Notes under the pieces: generated by a model
Told to the model about the DNA's origin: nothing
The model's database searches: none
What the model saw: only the letters and a program-made list of their open reading frames with translations
Position numbers and translations under genes: made by a program
Part shown: one piece after another, positions 10,412 to 19,591 of the stretch
Numbering within the stretch: position 1 is the first letter of the stretch
Layout of the letters: every line of letters begins with the position of its first letter
Assembly: GCA_003211555.1 (NCBI GenBank)
Contig: QCSH01000005.1
Location: 22,619-86,618, forward strand
Direction of reading: 5' to 3'
Source of the DNA: Pelagibacteraceae bacterium AG-470-G21
GTDB taxonomy: Bacteria; Pseudomonadota; Alphaproteobacteria; Pelagibacterales; Pelagibacteraceae
DNA length: 64,000 nt

Positions 10412-11038
10412 ATGGACGTCACAATTGTTGACTATAAATCGGGCAATATTAGCTCTGTAATCAATTCCTTTAAGGAAGTTGCTAAGGATAAAGTCAACAT
10501 CGAAGTAACTTCAGACATAAATAAAATTAAATCTAGTGATAAAGTAGTTTTGCCAGGGCAGGGATCCTTTAAGAGCTGTATAGATGGTTTAAATAGCATC
10601 GGTGGTTTAATCGATACTTTAGGTGAATTTGTATTAAATAATAAAAAACCACTTCTAGGAATTTGTGTAGGACTTCAAATGTTTGCTGATGTTGGATATG
10701 AAGAAGTTGAGACTAAAGGACTTGGTTGGATTTCTGGTAAGGTATCTAAAATTGATAATCAAAATGGTAAATATAAACTGCCTCATATTGGCTGGAACCA
10801 AATAAATATCGCTAAAGATAGTAAAATTTTTAAAGGTATAGATAATAATTCACACATGTATTTTGTTCACAGTTATGAATTTATACCTGATGATAAATCA
10901 GTTACAGCTGCTACAACGGATTATTCATCTAATATTGTATGTGCCATAGAGAAGGAAAATTTGTTTGGAACTCAATTTCACCCTGAGAAAAGCGATAAAA
11001 TTGGACTTAAAATAATCGATAATTTTATAAATTTATAG
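10412..11038 (+). CDS. hisH: Imidazole glycerol phosphate synthase subunit HisH
   Basis: VDYKSGNISSV; PLLGICVGLQ; GTQFHPEKS. Confidence 0.97.
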   Translation: MDVTIVDYKSGNISSVINSFKEVAKDKVNIEVTSDINKIKSSDKVVLPGQGSFKSCIDGLNSIGGLIDTLGEFVLNNKKPLLGICVGLQMFADVGYEEVETKGLGWISGKVSKIDNQNGKYKLPHIGWNQINIAKDSKIFKGIDNNSHMYFVHSYEFIPDDKSVTAATTDYSSNIVCAIEKENLFGTQFHPEKSDKIGLKIIDNFINL

Positions 11039-11977
11039 ATGAAAAAAATATTACTTTTAGTTTTATGCACTTTAGTATTAATTGGAAATTCTTATTCTAA
11101 GATTATTAGTATTGAAAATATTAATTTAGAAGTTCCTGAAAGTCACATTTCTATCAAGTACACCAATGAAGAGGTTGAAAATTTGTACCAAGAATTTACG
11201 GACACAGCAAAAATTACAACATATTTAGTGGGACCTAAAAAATATGTTGATCTTGAAAAAGCTATATTGGATGGAGATGATATTATGAATAATCCATATG
11301 CCAAATTAATAATGAAAAAAATGGAAAAAAAAAATTTCAAGGATGAAGTACAAGCTGCTAAATGGATTATGTCAGAGATAAAAAAAATAATGAAGAAAGA
11401 GAAAATTGATTTTATTTCTTATGTAATAACTTCAGACCAAAATTTAATAACAACATTGTCTGATGATGATTTCTCTGAAATTTTAGAAGAATTAAATAGG
11501 ATGAATCAATCTGAATTAAATGAACAAACAAAGGAAATTAGAAAAATGATTACTAGTTTATCTGGTAATAATAAGAGTATTCCAATAAATGATTCAATGA
11601 CAATAAATTTGTCCAAATTTAAAATATCTAAAAATAAAAGTAATCAATTGTTCCTGAAAGCAGCTGGTAATTTTATATATATTATGGGACCTATGAGTTT
11701 AGATATTGATTTAAACTTATTTCTTACAGAATATAATGATAAAGCTGTCATGCTTGTTTCAGCATGTTACGTAAATTGTTCAAAATTCAATAATAAGTTT
11801 AATAAAATGAGAAAAAACTCTTTTAATAGTATTTCAATTAATACATCAAATAATATTAATAAATCAGACAGTAATTTAAATATTGTAGAACAAATAAAGG
11901 AGCTTGACGAGCTTTATAAATCAGGAGCTTTGACAAAAGAGGAATTTGAAAAAGCAAAGAAAAAAATCTTAAACTAA
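11039..11977 (+). CDS. Hypothetical secreted/periplasmic protein with C-terminal SHOCT-like motif
   Basis: N-terminal signal-like MKKILLLVLCTLVLIGNSYS; C-terminal EQIKELDELYKSGALTKEEFEKAKKKIL. Confidence 0.75.
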   Translation: MKKILLLVLCTLVLIGNSYSKIISIENINLEVPESHISIKYTNEEVENLYQEFTDTAKITTYLVGPKKYVDLEKAILDGDDIMNNPYAKLIMKKMEKKNFKDEVQAAKWIMSEIKKIMKKEKIDFISYVITSDQNLITTLSDDDFSEILEELNRMNQSELNEQTKEIRKMITSLSGNNKSIPINDSMTINLSKFKISKNKSNQLFLKAAGNFIYIMGPMSLDIDLNLFLTEYNDKAVMLVSACYVNCSKFNNKFNKMRKNSFNSISINTSNNINKSDSNLNIVEQIKELDELYKSGALTKEEFEKAKKKILN

Positions 11978-11978
11978 T

Positions 11979-12698
11979 ATGAAAATTTTTCCTGCAATAG
12001 ATATAAAAGATAAAAAATGTGTGAGACTAATTAAAGGAGATTTTGAAAATAAGACTGAATATGAAATGTCTCCAGTTGATCAAGCTGGTAAATATAAAGA
12101 TACTGGTTTCAAAAATTTACATATTGTTGACTTAGATGGAGCACTTACAGGTGAGCCAATTAATATTGAAATTATTAAAGATATAGTAGGAAAATTTGAC
12201 CTTAAGATTGAAATAGGGGGTGGTGTTAGAAATTTTGAAACTATTCAAAAATATATCGATGTTGGTGTAGAAAAAGTAATTTTAGGAAGCGCTGCAATAA
12301 AAGAAAGAAGGTTCTTAGAGGAAGCTTGTATAAAATTTCCTAATCAAATTGCACTAGGGTTGGATGCAAAAGATGGGCATCTTGCAATCTCAGGATGGAC
12401 TGAAGACTCAGATAAATTAACAACAGAATATTTGAAAAAAGTAAATGAATATGGGGTTAGTAGAATAATTTACACAGATATAAACAGAGATGGAACTAAG
12501 CAAAGTCCAAACTTTCAAGAAACCCAAAAGGTTGCTGAAATTTCAAATTGTCCAGTAGTAATCTCTGGTGGAGTTTCATCTATTGATGATATTAAAAAAT
12601 CCAGAGATTTAAAAAATATTGAAGGTGTTATAGTTGGAAAAGCTATATACGATGGTGATATAAAATTAGATGAACTTGCAAAAGAAATAGATGCTTAA
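11979..12698 (+). CDS. hisA: Phosphoribosylformimino-5-aminoimidazole carboxamide ribotide isomerase
   Basis: [28 protein letters not shown]. Confidence 0.97.
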   Translation: MKIFPAIDIKDKKCVRLIKGDFENKTEYEMSPVDQAGKYKDTGFKNLHIVDLDGALTGEPINIEIIKDIVGKFDLKIEIGGGVRNFETIQKYIDVGVEKVILGSAAIKERRFLEEACIKFPNQIALGLDAKDGHLAISGWTEDSDKLTTEYLKKVNEYGVSRIIYTDINRDGTKQSPNFQETQKVAEISNCPVVISGGVSSIDDIKKSRDLKNIEGVIVGKAIYDGDIKLDELAKEIDA

Positions 12699-13443
12699 AA
12701 ATAGAATTATACCATGTTTAGATGTTAAAAACGGTCGTGTTGTAAAAGGTATTAACTTTGTTGATCTTAAAGACGCTGGAGACCCTGTTGAACAAGCAAA
12801 AATTTATAGCGATGGTGGTGCAGATGAGATTTGTTTTTTAGATATTACTGCTTCAAACGAAAATAGAGATACCATTTATGAAGTAGTAGAGAAAACTTCC
12901 AAGAAATGCTTTGTGCCGCTGACTGTTGGTGGAGGCGTTAGAAGCATTGATGATATTAATAAACTACTTAATTGTGGTGCTGACAAGGTATCTATAAACA
13001 CAGCTGCCGTTCAAAATTCAAAAGTAGTTGAAGATAGTTCTAGAAAATTTGGATCACAGTGCATTGTTGTTGCAATTGATGCAAAGAGAAAAGACGATGG
13101 ATGGGAAATCTTTACTCACGGTGGCAGAAATCCAACAGGGATCAATGCTTTAGAATTTGCCTCAAAAATGGAACAATGTGGAGCAGGTGAACTATTAGTT
13201 ACATCCATGGATAAGGACGGAACTCAATCTGGATACGATATTGAACTTATGCAAAAGATAGCATCAATGGTTAATATTCCAGTTATTGCATCTGGAGGAG
13301 TTGGAACTTTAGATCACCTAGTTGATGGTATAAAATCAGGAGCTAGTGCCGTTTTAGCTGCATCTATATTTCATTATGGTACTTATTCAGTAAATGAAGC
13401 TAAGCAATATTTGGCTTCAAAAGATATACCTGTTAGGATTTAG
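12691..13443 (+). CDS. hisF: Imidazole glycerol phosphate synthase subunit HisF
   Basis: [37 protein letters not shown]. Confidence 0.98.
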   Translation: MLKNRIIPCLDVKNGRVVKGINFVDLKDAGDPVEQAKIYSDGGADEICFLDITASNENRDTIYEVVEKTSKKCFVPLTVGGGVRSIDDINKLLNCGADKVSINTAAVQNSKVVEDSSRKFGSQCIVVAIDAKRKDDGWEIFTHGGRNPTGINALEFASKMEQCGAGELLVTSMDKDGTQSGYDIELMQKIASMVNIPVIASGGVGTLDHLVDGIKSGASAVLAASIFHYGTYSVNEAKQYLASKDIPVRI

Positions 13444-13444
13444 C

Positions 13445-13717
13445 ATGTTAAAGATTTTGGAAGATCTCGTAACCCTAGCAAGAGAGCGGAAAAGTAATCC
13501 TGTTGAAGGCTCATATACTAATAAGCTTTTAGAAGATAAATCATTAGCAAAAGAAAAGGTTTTAGAAGAGATAAATGAGTTAATAGAGGCCGTAGATCAA
13601 GACTCAAATAAAATTCATGAGGCTGCTGATGTTTTCTACCACTTAATAATGTACCTAGAAAAAAGTGGTATAAAAATTGAAGAGGTGATGGAAGAACTGA
13701 TCTCGAGAAAAAAATAA
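13445..13717 (+). CDS. hisE: Phosphoribosyl-ATP pyrophosphatase (start corrected from track start 13394)
   Basis: MLKILEDLVTLARERK...SYTNKLL; EEINELIEAVDQDSNKIHEAADVFYHL. Confidence 0.92.
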   Translation: MLKILEDLVTLARERKSNPVEGSYTNKLLEDKSLAKEKVLEEINELIEAVDQDSNKIHEAADVFYHLIMYLEKSGIKIEEVMEELISRKK

Positions 13718-13725
13718 GTAGCTGA

Positions 13726-14247
13726 ATGAAACAAAGAGGTTTTACACTAATAGAACTTTTAGTTGTTGTAGCAATCATTGGTATCTTGGCTGCTGTAGGT
13801 GTTGTTGCCTATAGCAACTATACTAGTAGTGCTAGATCAACTTTAATAAAATCAAATTATAAGCTTGTGATAAAGCAGGTAAATCTAATAATTGTGAATT
13901 GTGAATTAGAAGGAAGTGTTCAACTGATGAGCGTGATAAACAGTAAGAGATATTATACTCATACTTGTTTTGGAAATGTACAAGCATTTTTCCCAGAACA
14001 CTTTAAAAACCATATTAATAATCAAATGGAATGGATTAATAAATCATCAGTTTCAAATTGGAACGGTAAAAATATGTATGTTTTACAAGAAGGCAATATG
14101 TCTAACACCCATGAGGGATTTGTATTTTTACAAGTTCCCTCAAATTCAAATAAAAGTGTGAATGTAAATTTATTTACTTGTTTTAAATCTCCTTGCAAAA
14201 ATAATAGTAATGTACTTGAGAAAACAATAACATTTAACCAATGGTAG
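13726..14247 (+). CDS. Type IV pilin-like protein (paralogue 1)
   Basis: GFTLIELLVVVAIIGILAAVGVVAYSNYT prepilin N-terminus; C-terminal TCFKSPC. Confidence 0.92.
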   Translation: MKQRGFTLIELLVVVAIIGILAAVGVVAYSNYTSSARSTLIKSNYKLVIKQVNLIIVNCELEGSVQLMSVINSKRYYTHTCFGNVQAFFPEHFKNHINNQMEWINKSSVSNWNGKNMYVLQEGNMSNTHEGFVFLQVPSNSNKSVNVNLFTCFKSPCKNNSNVLEKTITFNQW

Positions 14248-14282
14248 ATTTAGTTTATTAGTTTAAGAAAGTAATAATAATC

Positions 14283-15548
14283 TTATAATTTTCCAGGTAA
14301 CCATGTTGAGAATGCTGGAAATAATATCATTAGTATTCCATAAATTATTCCAACGACTGTAAATAATGGAACTTCTTTAAATGCCTTTGCAGGATTTTCT
14401 TTTATAACTCCTGCAGCTGTATAAATTCCAACACATACTGGGGGTGTTATCATTCCTATTCCAGCAAAAGCAACAAATACTACATAAAGATGAAGTAAGC
14501 TTTGATTAAAGGATAATGTGATAGCTGCAAAAATTGGAACCGTTAAATAAAAAACAGGAACTATTTCAATAAAAGTTCCAAGGATTAAACAAATTGCTCC
14601 AAGCATAATCCAGAATAAATTTACACTGACACCTTTATCTGTGAAGAATGTAATAATTGTTTGTGGAGCTTGAGTGTAAGTTAAAACAACACTTAAGAAA
14701 GTTGCTGTTGCAATTATTGAAAATATTACCGCTGTGATGATCGCAGTTTCTCTCAAACAATCTATCAAAGACTTAAAAGTCAGTTCTCTGTATATGATAA
14801 AACCGATTAATACTGCATAAACACCAGCAACAGCTGCTGACTCAGATGGGGTTAGTATCCCCGCATAAATTCCACCCAAAATTATAACTGGTGTTATCAA
14901 TGCTGGTAGAGCAGAGATAAAAGAGCTTATTCTTTCTTTTAAAGATGCCTTCTCATCTGTCCTAATATGCCTGCATTTAAACAAAACTAGAAGGACCATC
15001 AAAACTAACAGAACTAATCCTGGAATAACTCCAGCAGCAAATGTTTTTGATACTGGGACATTGGTTAAAGCGCTGAATAGGATTGCTGCGTTGGATGGAG
15101 GTATCAATGCTTCCAATAGAGCAGCTGAGGCTGCTAGAACGACTACAAATGGAGTTGGATAACCTTGCTCAATCATCTTAGGCATCATTATTGTGCCTAC
15201 GGCTGTGATAGCTGCCAATATTGATCCACAAAAGGCAGCAAAGAAACCCATAGCAATAACCATTGCAACACCAAGTCCACCTGGCCAATGACCAACAAGA
15301 GTTGTTGTGAATTTTACTAAACGTGAAGCAGCACCACCTTTGAGCATTGCCATGCCAGCAAATATAAATAATGGAACTGCAATAAGAACATGTTTTGTTA
15401 ATGCGCCAAAAGATACTTGTATCAAAACAGACCAAGGTAAATTAAGACCACCGATTGCAGCAATAGAACTTCCCAACCCAAAAACTAAAAAGATTGGAAC
15501 TGAAATTATTAATGTAATAAATGAAACAATAAAAGCAGATGCAAACAT
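14283..15548 (-). CDS. dctM: TRAP transporter large permease (DctM)
   Basis: Multi-TM; PPSNAAILFSALTNVPVSKTFAAGVIPG; LGTFIEIVPVFYLTVPIF. Confidence 0.95.
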   Translation of the reverse strand: MFASAFIVSFITLIISVPIFLVFGLGSSIAAIGGLNLPWSVLIQVSFGALTKHVLIAVPLFIFAGMAMLKGGAASRLVKFTTTLVGHWPGGLGVAMVIAMGFFAAFCGSILAAITAVGTIMMPKMIEQGYPTPFVVVLAASAALLEALIPPSNAAILFSALTNVPVSKTFAAGVIPGLVLLVLMVLLVLFKCRHIRTDEKASLKERISSFISALPALITPVIILGGIYAGILTPSESAAVAGVYAVLIGFIIYRELTFKSLIDCLRETAIITAVIFSIIATATFLSVVLTYTQAPQTIITFFTDKGVSVNLFWIMLGAICLILGTFIEIVPVFYLTVPIFAAITLSFNQSLLHLYVVFVAFAGIGMITPPVCVGIYTAAGVIKENPAKAFKEVPLFTVVGIIYGILMILFPAFSTWLPGKL

Positions 15549-16042
15549 TAATCTACTTTCGAAAATTCTTTGATGTTTTCAATAAGAAGTTCAATTGAAA
15601 CTAATCCCAATATAAAAAATCCGACTGGAAATGCCAAAAACATCCACCAAATTGGAACGCTCATTTCAATTTCAAGCATTTGACCTAAGTTAAAATATAA
15701 AACTGTTGCATCGTATCCTGCTTTAAGAAAAACACACGATGAAACAAGAACCACAAAATTGACAATAAAGTTTAAAATTTTCTTTGATTTTTTTGAAATT
15801 AATGAGGTAATAAAATCAACTTGAATGTGTTGGCTTCTTTTTAATAATGGACCAAGTAGTGGAAAAACTAACCAACTTACTAAAACTGGTGGAAGTTCTA
15901 TAAACCAAGCAAATCCTGAGCCTGTTATAAATCTGGTGCTAGCACTTAAGGTTAATGCTGCAACCATTATAAAAATTATACATGTTGCGAGTGTCATAGC
16001 TATTTTAGATAAAATGCTATTAACAGCTCGCAAAATGTTCAT
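15548..16042 (-). CDS. dctQ: TRAP transporter small permease (DctQ)
   Basis: 4-TM protein adjacent to dctM; W.ELPPVLVSWLVFPLLGPLLKRSQHIQVD. Confidence 0.93.
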   Translation of the reverse strand: MNILRAVNSILSKIAMTLATCIIFIMVAALTLSASTRFITGSGFAWFIELPPVLVSWLVFPLLGPLLKRSQHIQVDFITSLISKKSKKILNFIVNFVVLVSSCVFLKAGYDATVLYFNLGQMLEIEMSVPIWWMFLAFPVGFFILGLVSIELLIENIKEFSKVD

Positions 16043-16071
16043 AATTTTAAAATAAGTTTTTACGTCTTACT

Positions 16072-17088
16072 TTAATTATTTTTTGCATACTCTTGAGCAG
16101 CAAGTAAAGCGTCAGCATCCATCATTTTAGCCATGGCAGGCATAACCTTATCTTTCATAAGCTTATCAAACTTAGCTTTTTCTGCCCCTGAAAGAGTTGT
16201 TACAATTCCACCTCTTTCTTGAAACTTTTTAAGTGTGCTTTCACCTGTGTCCATAATCCTGTCTGTTGAAAGCTTTCCAACCTCTTTACCAACATCCATA
16301 ATTATTTTTTGAAGATCAGCAGGTAGGCTATTAAACCAAGTTGAGTTTGCCATTATGTATGCATCAGCATAATATTGATATGGCTTTTGACCGTATTTTA
16401 AAAATTCCCACCAACTATAAGCTTCTATACTGCCTGGAGGACTGCTTATTGTATCAATCATTCCAGTTTGTAGCGAGGTATACACTTCTCCAGTTGGTAA
16501 TGAGACACGATTAGCTTCTAATGCATCCCACATTGGCTCATCAGTTTTAAGTAATCTTCTAGCTTTTAAACCTTTCATTGCATCAACACCTGTTAGTTCT
16601 CTCGCACTTGAAAAGTTCATAACTGGTCCAACAGGATTATACATAATTAATGTTGAGTTTGTTTTCTTCGTTAACTCACCCCAAATTTCTTTCCCCTTTG
16701 GCGAATTTTGAAAAAAACCTCTTTGTTGTTCCCAAGAGTTAAATAACCCTGGAAATGAAGCAACATTAAAGTTTTTGTTAATCGGAGGAAAACTAACTAC
16801 TCCAAGAATTCCACCCAATTCTACAGCGCCAGAGGCAACTGCACCCATCACTTCTCTTACTCCAAACAATTGTTTTGATGGATAAACTTCAATTTTTAAT
16901 CTTCCATTTGATCTTTTATTGACTTCATCAGCAAATATCTGTGAATGTTTTGCACTATGATGCTTCGGGCTCCAGTGAACAGATAATCGTCCTACTATTT
17001 GCGAAAAAGCAGCTGTAGAAGTAAGAACAAATGAAAATATAAATGTTAAGCTAATTACAGCTTTGTATATAGATTTTAATTTACTCAT
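16072..17088 (-). CDS. dctP: TRAP transporter substrate-binding protein (DctP)
   Basis: Signal peptide; ADEVNKRSNGRLKIEVYPSKQLFGVREVMGAVASGAVELG. Confidence 0.95.
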   Translation of the reverse strand: MSKLKSIYKAVISLTFIFSFVLTSTAAFSQIVGRLSVHWSPKHHSAKHSQIFADEVNKRSNGRLKIEVYPSKQLFGVREVMGAVASGAVELGGILGVVSFPPINKNFNVASFPGLFNSWEQQRGFFQNSPKGKEIWGELTKKTNSTLIMYNPVGPVMNFSSARELTGVDAMKGLKARRLLKTDEPMWDALEANRVSLPTGEVYTSLQTGMIDTISSPPGSIEAYSWWEFLKYGQKPYQYYADAYIMANSTWFNSLPADLQKIIMDVGKEVGKLSTDRIMDTGESTLKKFQERGGIVTTLSGAEKAKFDKLMKDKVMPAMAKMMDADALLAAQEYAKNN

Positions 17089-17174
17089 TTTCCCTCTCTT
17101 TTTTAGAATTATATTTTATTAATTGCATATATTTAAACAATGTAAATTTTAAAAAAATTTAGTAAAATATCTTT

Positions 17175-17657
17175 ATGAAAAGTAATGGATTTACTTTAAT
17201 TGAGCTTTTAGTTGTTGTTGCTATAATCGGTATATTGGCTGCAGTGGGAGTAGTAGCTTACAGTGGGTATACTGCTGGAGCAAAAAAATCTGCAGCTAAA
17301 TCTAATCATAATGCAGTAGTTAAATATATTATGAGTGAAACTATGAAATGTTCATTGGGAGAATCAAAAGCAATGAGTGATAATTTAGATTGTACAAAGC
17401 AAAGCTTAGCTAATTGGAAGGATTTTGTTGCTAAAGCAACTGAAAAAGCACTTGCAGATTTCAAAAATCCTTACGATTCATCAAGAGTTTCAGTAACTCA
17501 TGGCGGTGGCGTATCAAATGATACAGATGTTGGATTTAATAGAATGAGATCTCCTGGTACTACAATTCAGGTCCTAACGTGTATTACCACTCCTTGTACA
17601 GGTACTATGTGCACTGTACCCAATCACCTTTGTAGTAAAGACATAACTATAAAGTAA
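17175..17657 (+). CDS. Type IV pilin-like protein (paralogue 2)
   Basis: GFTLIELLVVVAIIGILAAVGVVAYSGYT; Cys-rich C-terminus TCITTPCTGTMCTVPNHLC. Confidence 0.93.
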   Translation: MKSNGFTLIELLVVVAIIGILAAVGVVAYSGYTAGAKKSAAKSNHNAVVKYIMSETMKCSLGESKAMSDNLDCTKQSLANWKDFVAKATEKALADFKNPYDSSRVSVTHGGGVSNDTDVGFNRMRSPGTTIQVLTCITTPCTGTMCTVPNHLCSKDITIK

Positions 17658-18130
17658 TGATACACAAGGGGTTTACTCTTATAGAGCTATTAGTTGTAGT
17701 GGCTATAATAGGAATTTTAGCTGCAGTAGGTGTTGTAGCTTATAGTGGATATACAAAGTCTGCAAAAAAAAAAGTTTGTGAAGATAATCACAGTAAAATT
17801 GTTAAAATTATAAAAGAAAAACATGCTTTTTGCGAGTTTGAAAGCTCCATAAAGCTTAGAACTTGGTATAGTAGTCATAAAAAGGGAGCGGAATATGATT
17901 TTAATTGTTCTAATACTTTTGAAAATTTAGCTCAAAGTGTAGGAATCCATATGACAAATATTCTCAAAAATGTCTATAGTCCCAATGATCATTGGGGTTA
18001 TTCATGGATGGGTAACAGTGGAACTCCATCCACAGAAGGTCAAACATTTTATTATACTAATAACAATTCGATAAGAATTAGAACATTATGTGAAGGAAGT
18101 ATAATTGAAACAACGATAACTGATAATTGA
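17657..18130 (+). CDS. Type IV pilin-like protein (paralogue 3)
   Basis: Same prepilin N-terminus; 1-nt overlap with paralogue 2 (TAATG). Confidence 0.93.
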   Translation: MIHKGFTLIELLVVVAIIGILAAVGVVAYSGYTKSAKKKVCEDNHSKIVKIIKEKHAFCEFESSIKLRTWYSSHKKGAEYDFNCSNTFENLAQSVGIHMTNILKNVYSPNDHWGYSWMGNSGTPSTEGQTFYYTNNNSIRIRTLCEGSIIETTITDN

Positions 18131-18169
18131 TTACATTAACAATAAACTATATGTTTCATAAATTCTAAA

Positions 18170-18535
18170 ATGCCTTACGACGATCAAAATATATTTGCTA
18201 AAATACTAAGAGGTGAAATTCCTTGTGATAAAATTTATGAAGATGATTTTGTATTATCTTTTTACGATATAAATCCCCAAAAAAAAATTCATGCACTAGT
18301 TATTCCTAAAGGTAAGTATATCGATTTAGATGATTTCAATACAAACGCTTCAGATAAGGAAATAATTGGATTAATGAAAGGTATTACAACAGTTTCAAAA
18401 AAATTAGGAATCTCATCTATTGATGGCAAAGGTTATAGAGCTCTAGCTAATATAAGTGATTATGGTGGACAAGAAGTTCCACACTTACATTTTCATTTAT
18501 TTGGGGGTGAAAAAGTTGGCAAAATGGTTTCATGA
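18170..18535 (+). CDS. HIT family hydrolase (HinT-like)
   Basis: HLHFHLFGG HIT motif; IFAKILRGEIPCDKIYED. Confidence 0.95.
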   Translation: MPYDDQNIFAKILRGEIPCDKIYEDDFVLSFYDINPQKKIHALVIPKGKYIDLDDFNTNASDKEIIGLMKGITTVSKKLGISSIDGKGYRALANISDYGGQEVPHLHFHLFGGEKVGKMVS

Positions 18536-19044
18536 TAACTAAAGTTGATAGAAAATATTTAGAGATAAAATCACCTGAGGAAATCAATTTATCTGATAAG
18601 CCAAACTCCAAATGTAAGATTGAAATTAAGAAAGATCCAGATTTTCAACTAAACAAATTTTTTTATAAACAAATTGGAAAAAGTTATCGTTGGATAGATA
18701 GATTAGTTTGGGATGACGGCAAATGGATGAATTACACAAATAATACGAATTTAGAAACTTATATTTTGTCAGAAAATGAGGAATTAATTGGCTTTTTTGA
18801 ACTTCTTTTTCATCCAGAAACTAGAAAATGTGAAGTTGCCTATTTTGGTATCCTAGATCAATATATTGGAAAAAAGTATGGTAGTTACTTGCTTTCTGAG
18901 GCCTTAAAGCTTGGATTTCGTAATAATACTAAAAAAGTTTGGCTGCATACTTGCTCTTTAGATCATAAACATGCACTTAACAATTATTTAGCAAGAGGCA
19001 TGAAAATATTTAAATCAGAAACTATTAACTTAGATATTAATTAA
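18532..19044 (+). CDS. GNAT-family N-acetyltransferase
   Basis: Acyl-CoA fold: AYFGILDQYIGKKYGSYLLSEAL...VWLHTCSLDHKHALNNYLARGMK. Confidence 0.8.
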   Translation: MITKVDRKYLEIKSPEEINLSDKPNSKCKIEIKKDPDFQLNKFFYKQIGKSYRWIDRLVWDDGKWMNYTNNTNLETYILSENEELIGFFELLFHPETRKCEVAYFGILDQYIGKKYGSYLLSEALKLGFRNNTKKVWLHTCSLDHKHALNNYLARGMKIFKSETINLDIN

Positions 19045-19591
19045 TATATTTGCTTACAACAAATATACTTTGATCAATCATCATATTTGTTTTTACTTCT
19101 AATAATTTAGTTTCAACTTTATTTCGATACATATCGATTGTTGTCCAGCCTTTAATATCATAATTTTCTTTATCAAAGAATATTGTCAGCAAACTATCAT
19201 TATGATTAATTTTAAAAAAAAAGGTTTCATTATTTTCATCAATGTTTTCTATTTCATCAATTTTTTTTAACAAAAAATTTTTATCTAAAATTAAATTTAG
19301 AGGTGTATCTTTAAGTTTATAATTAAGGTAATTTCTTATTTTTTTGCTATTTATAATCAACGATCTCCCATTAGATACTAGTACTTTATCAAAAACATCA
19401 TCGTATTTACATAAAATCTTCTTTGGGTAAGATATTTTACATTCTCCTTTCTCGACTTTATTGTCAATGTTTTGGATAAATTTAAAATATATATTATATG
19501 TATTTTCTAATTTATTTTTAATCTCACTTTTTGTAGATCCGTAAGAACTTAAAGGTAACAAAAAAAAAAATAATACGTAAATAATTTTCAT
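19037..19591 (-). CDS. lolA: LolA-like outer-membrane lipoprotein carrier
   Basis: Signal peptide, F.Q..G.C.I.YP..I.C.Y LolA-like pattern; next to ftsK. Confidence 0.78.
   Translation of the reverse strand: MKIIYVLFFFLLPLSSYGSTKSEIKNKLENTYNIYFKFIQNIDNKVEKGECKISYPKKILCKYDDVFDKVLVSNGRSLIINSKKIRNYLNYKLKDTPLNLILDKNFLLKKIDEIENIDENNETFFFKINHNDSLLTIFFDKENYDIKGWTTIDMYRNKVETKLLEVKTNMMIDQSIFVVSKYIN

Noticed and set aside
15178-15435. Cys/Trp-rich 85-aa ORF (MVCFDTSIFWRINKTCSYCSSIIYICWHGNAQRW...)
   Set aside because: Alternate-frame translation on the same strand as dctM; the Cys richness is a frame artefact.
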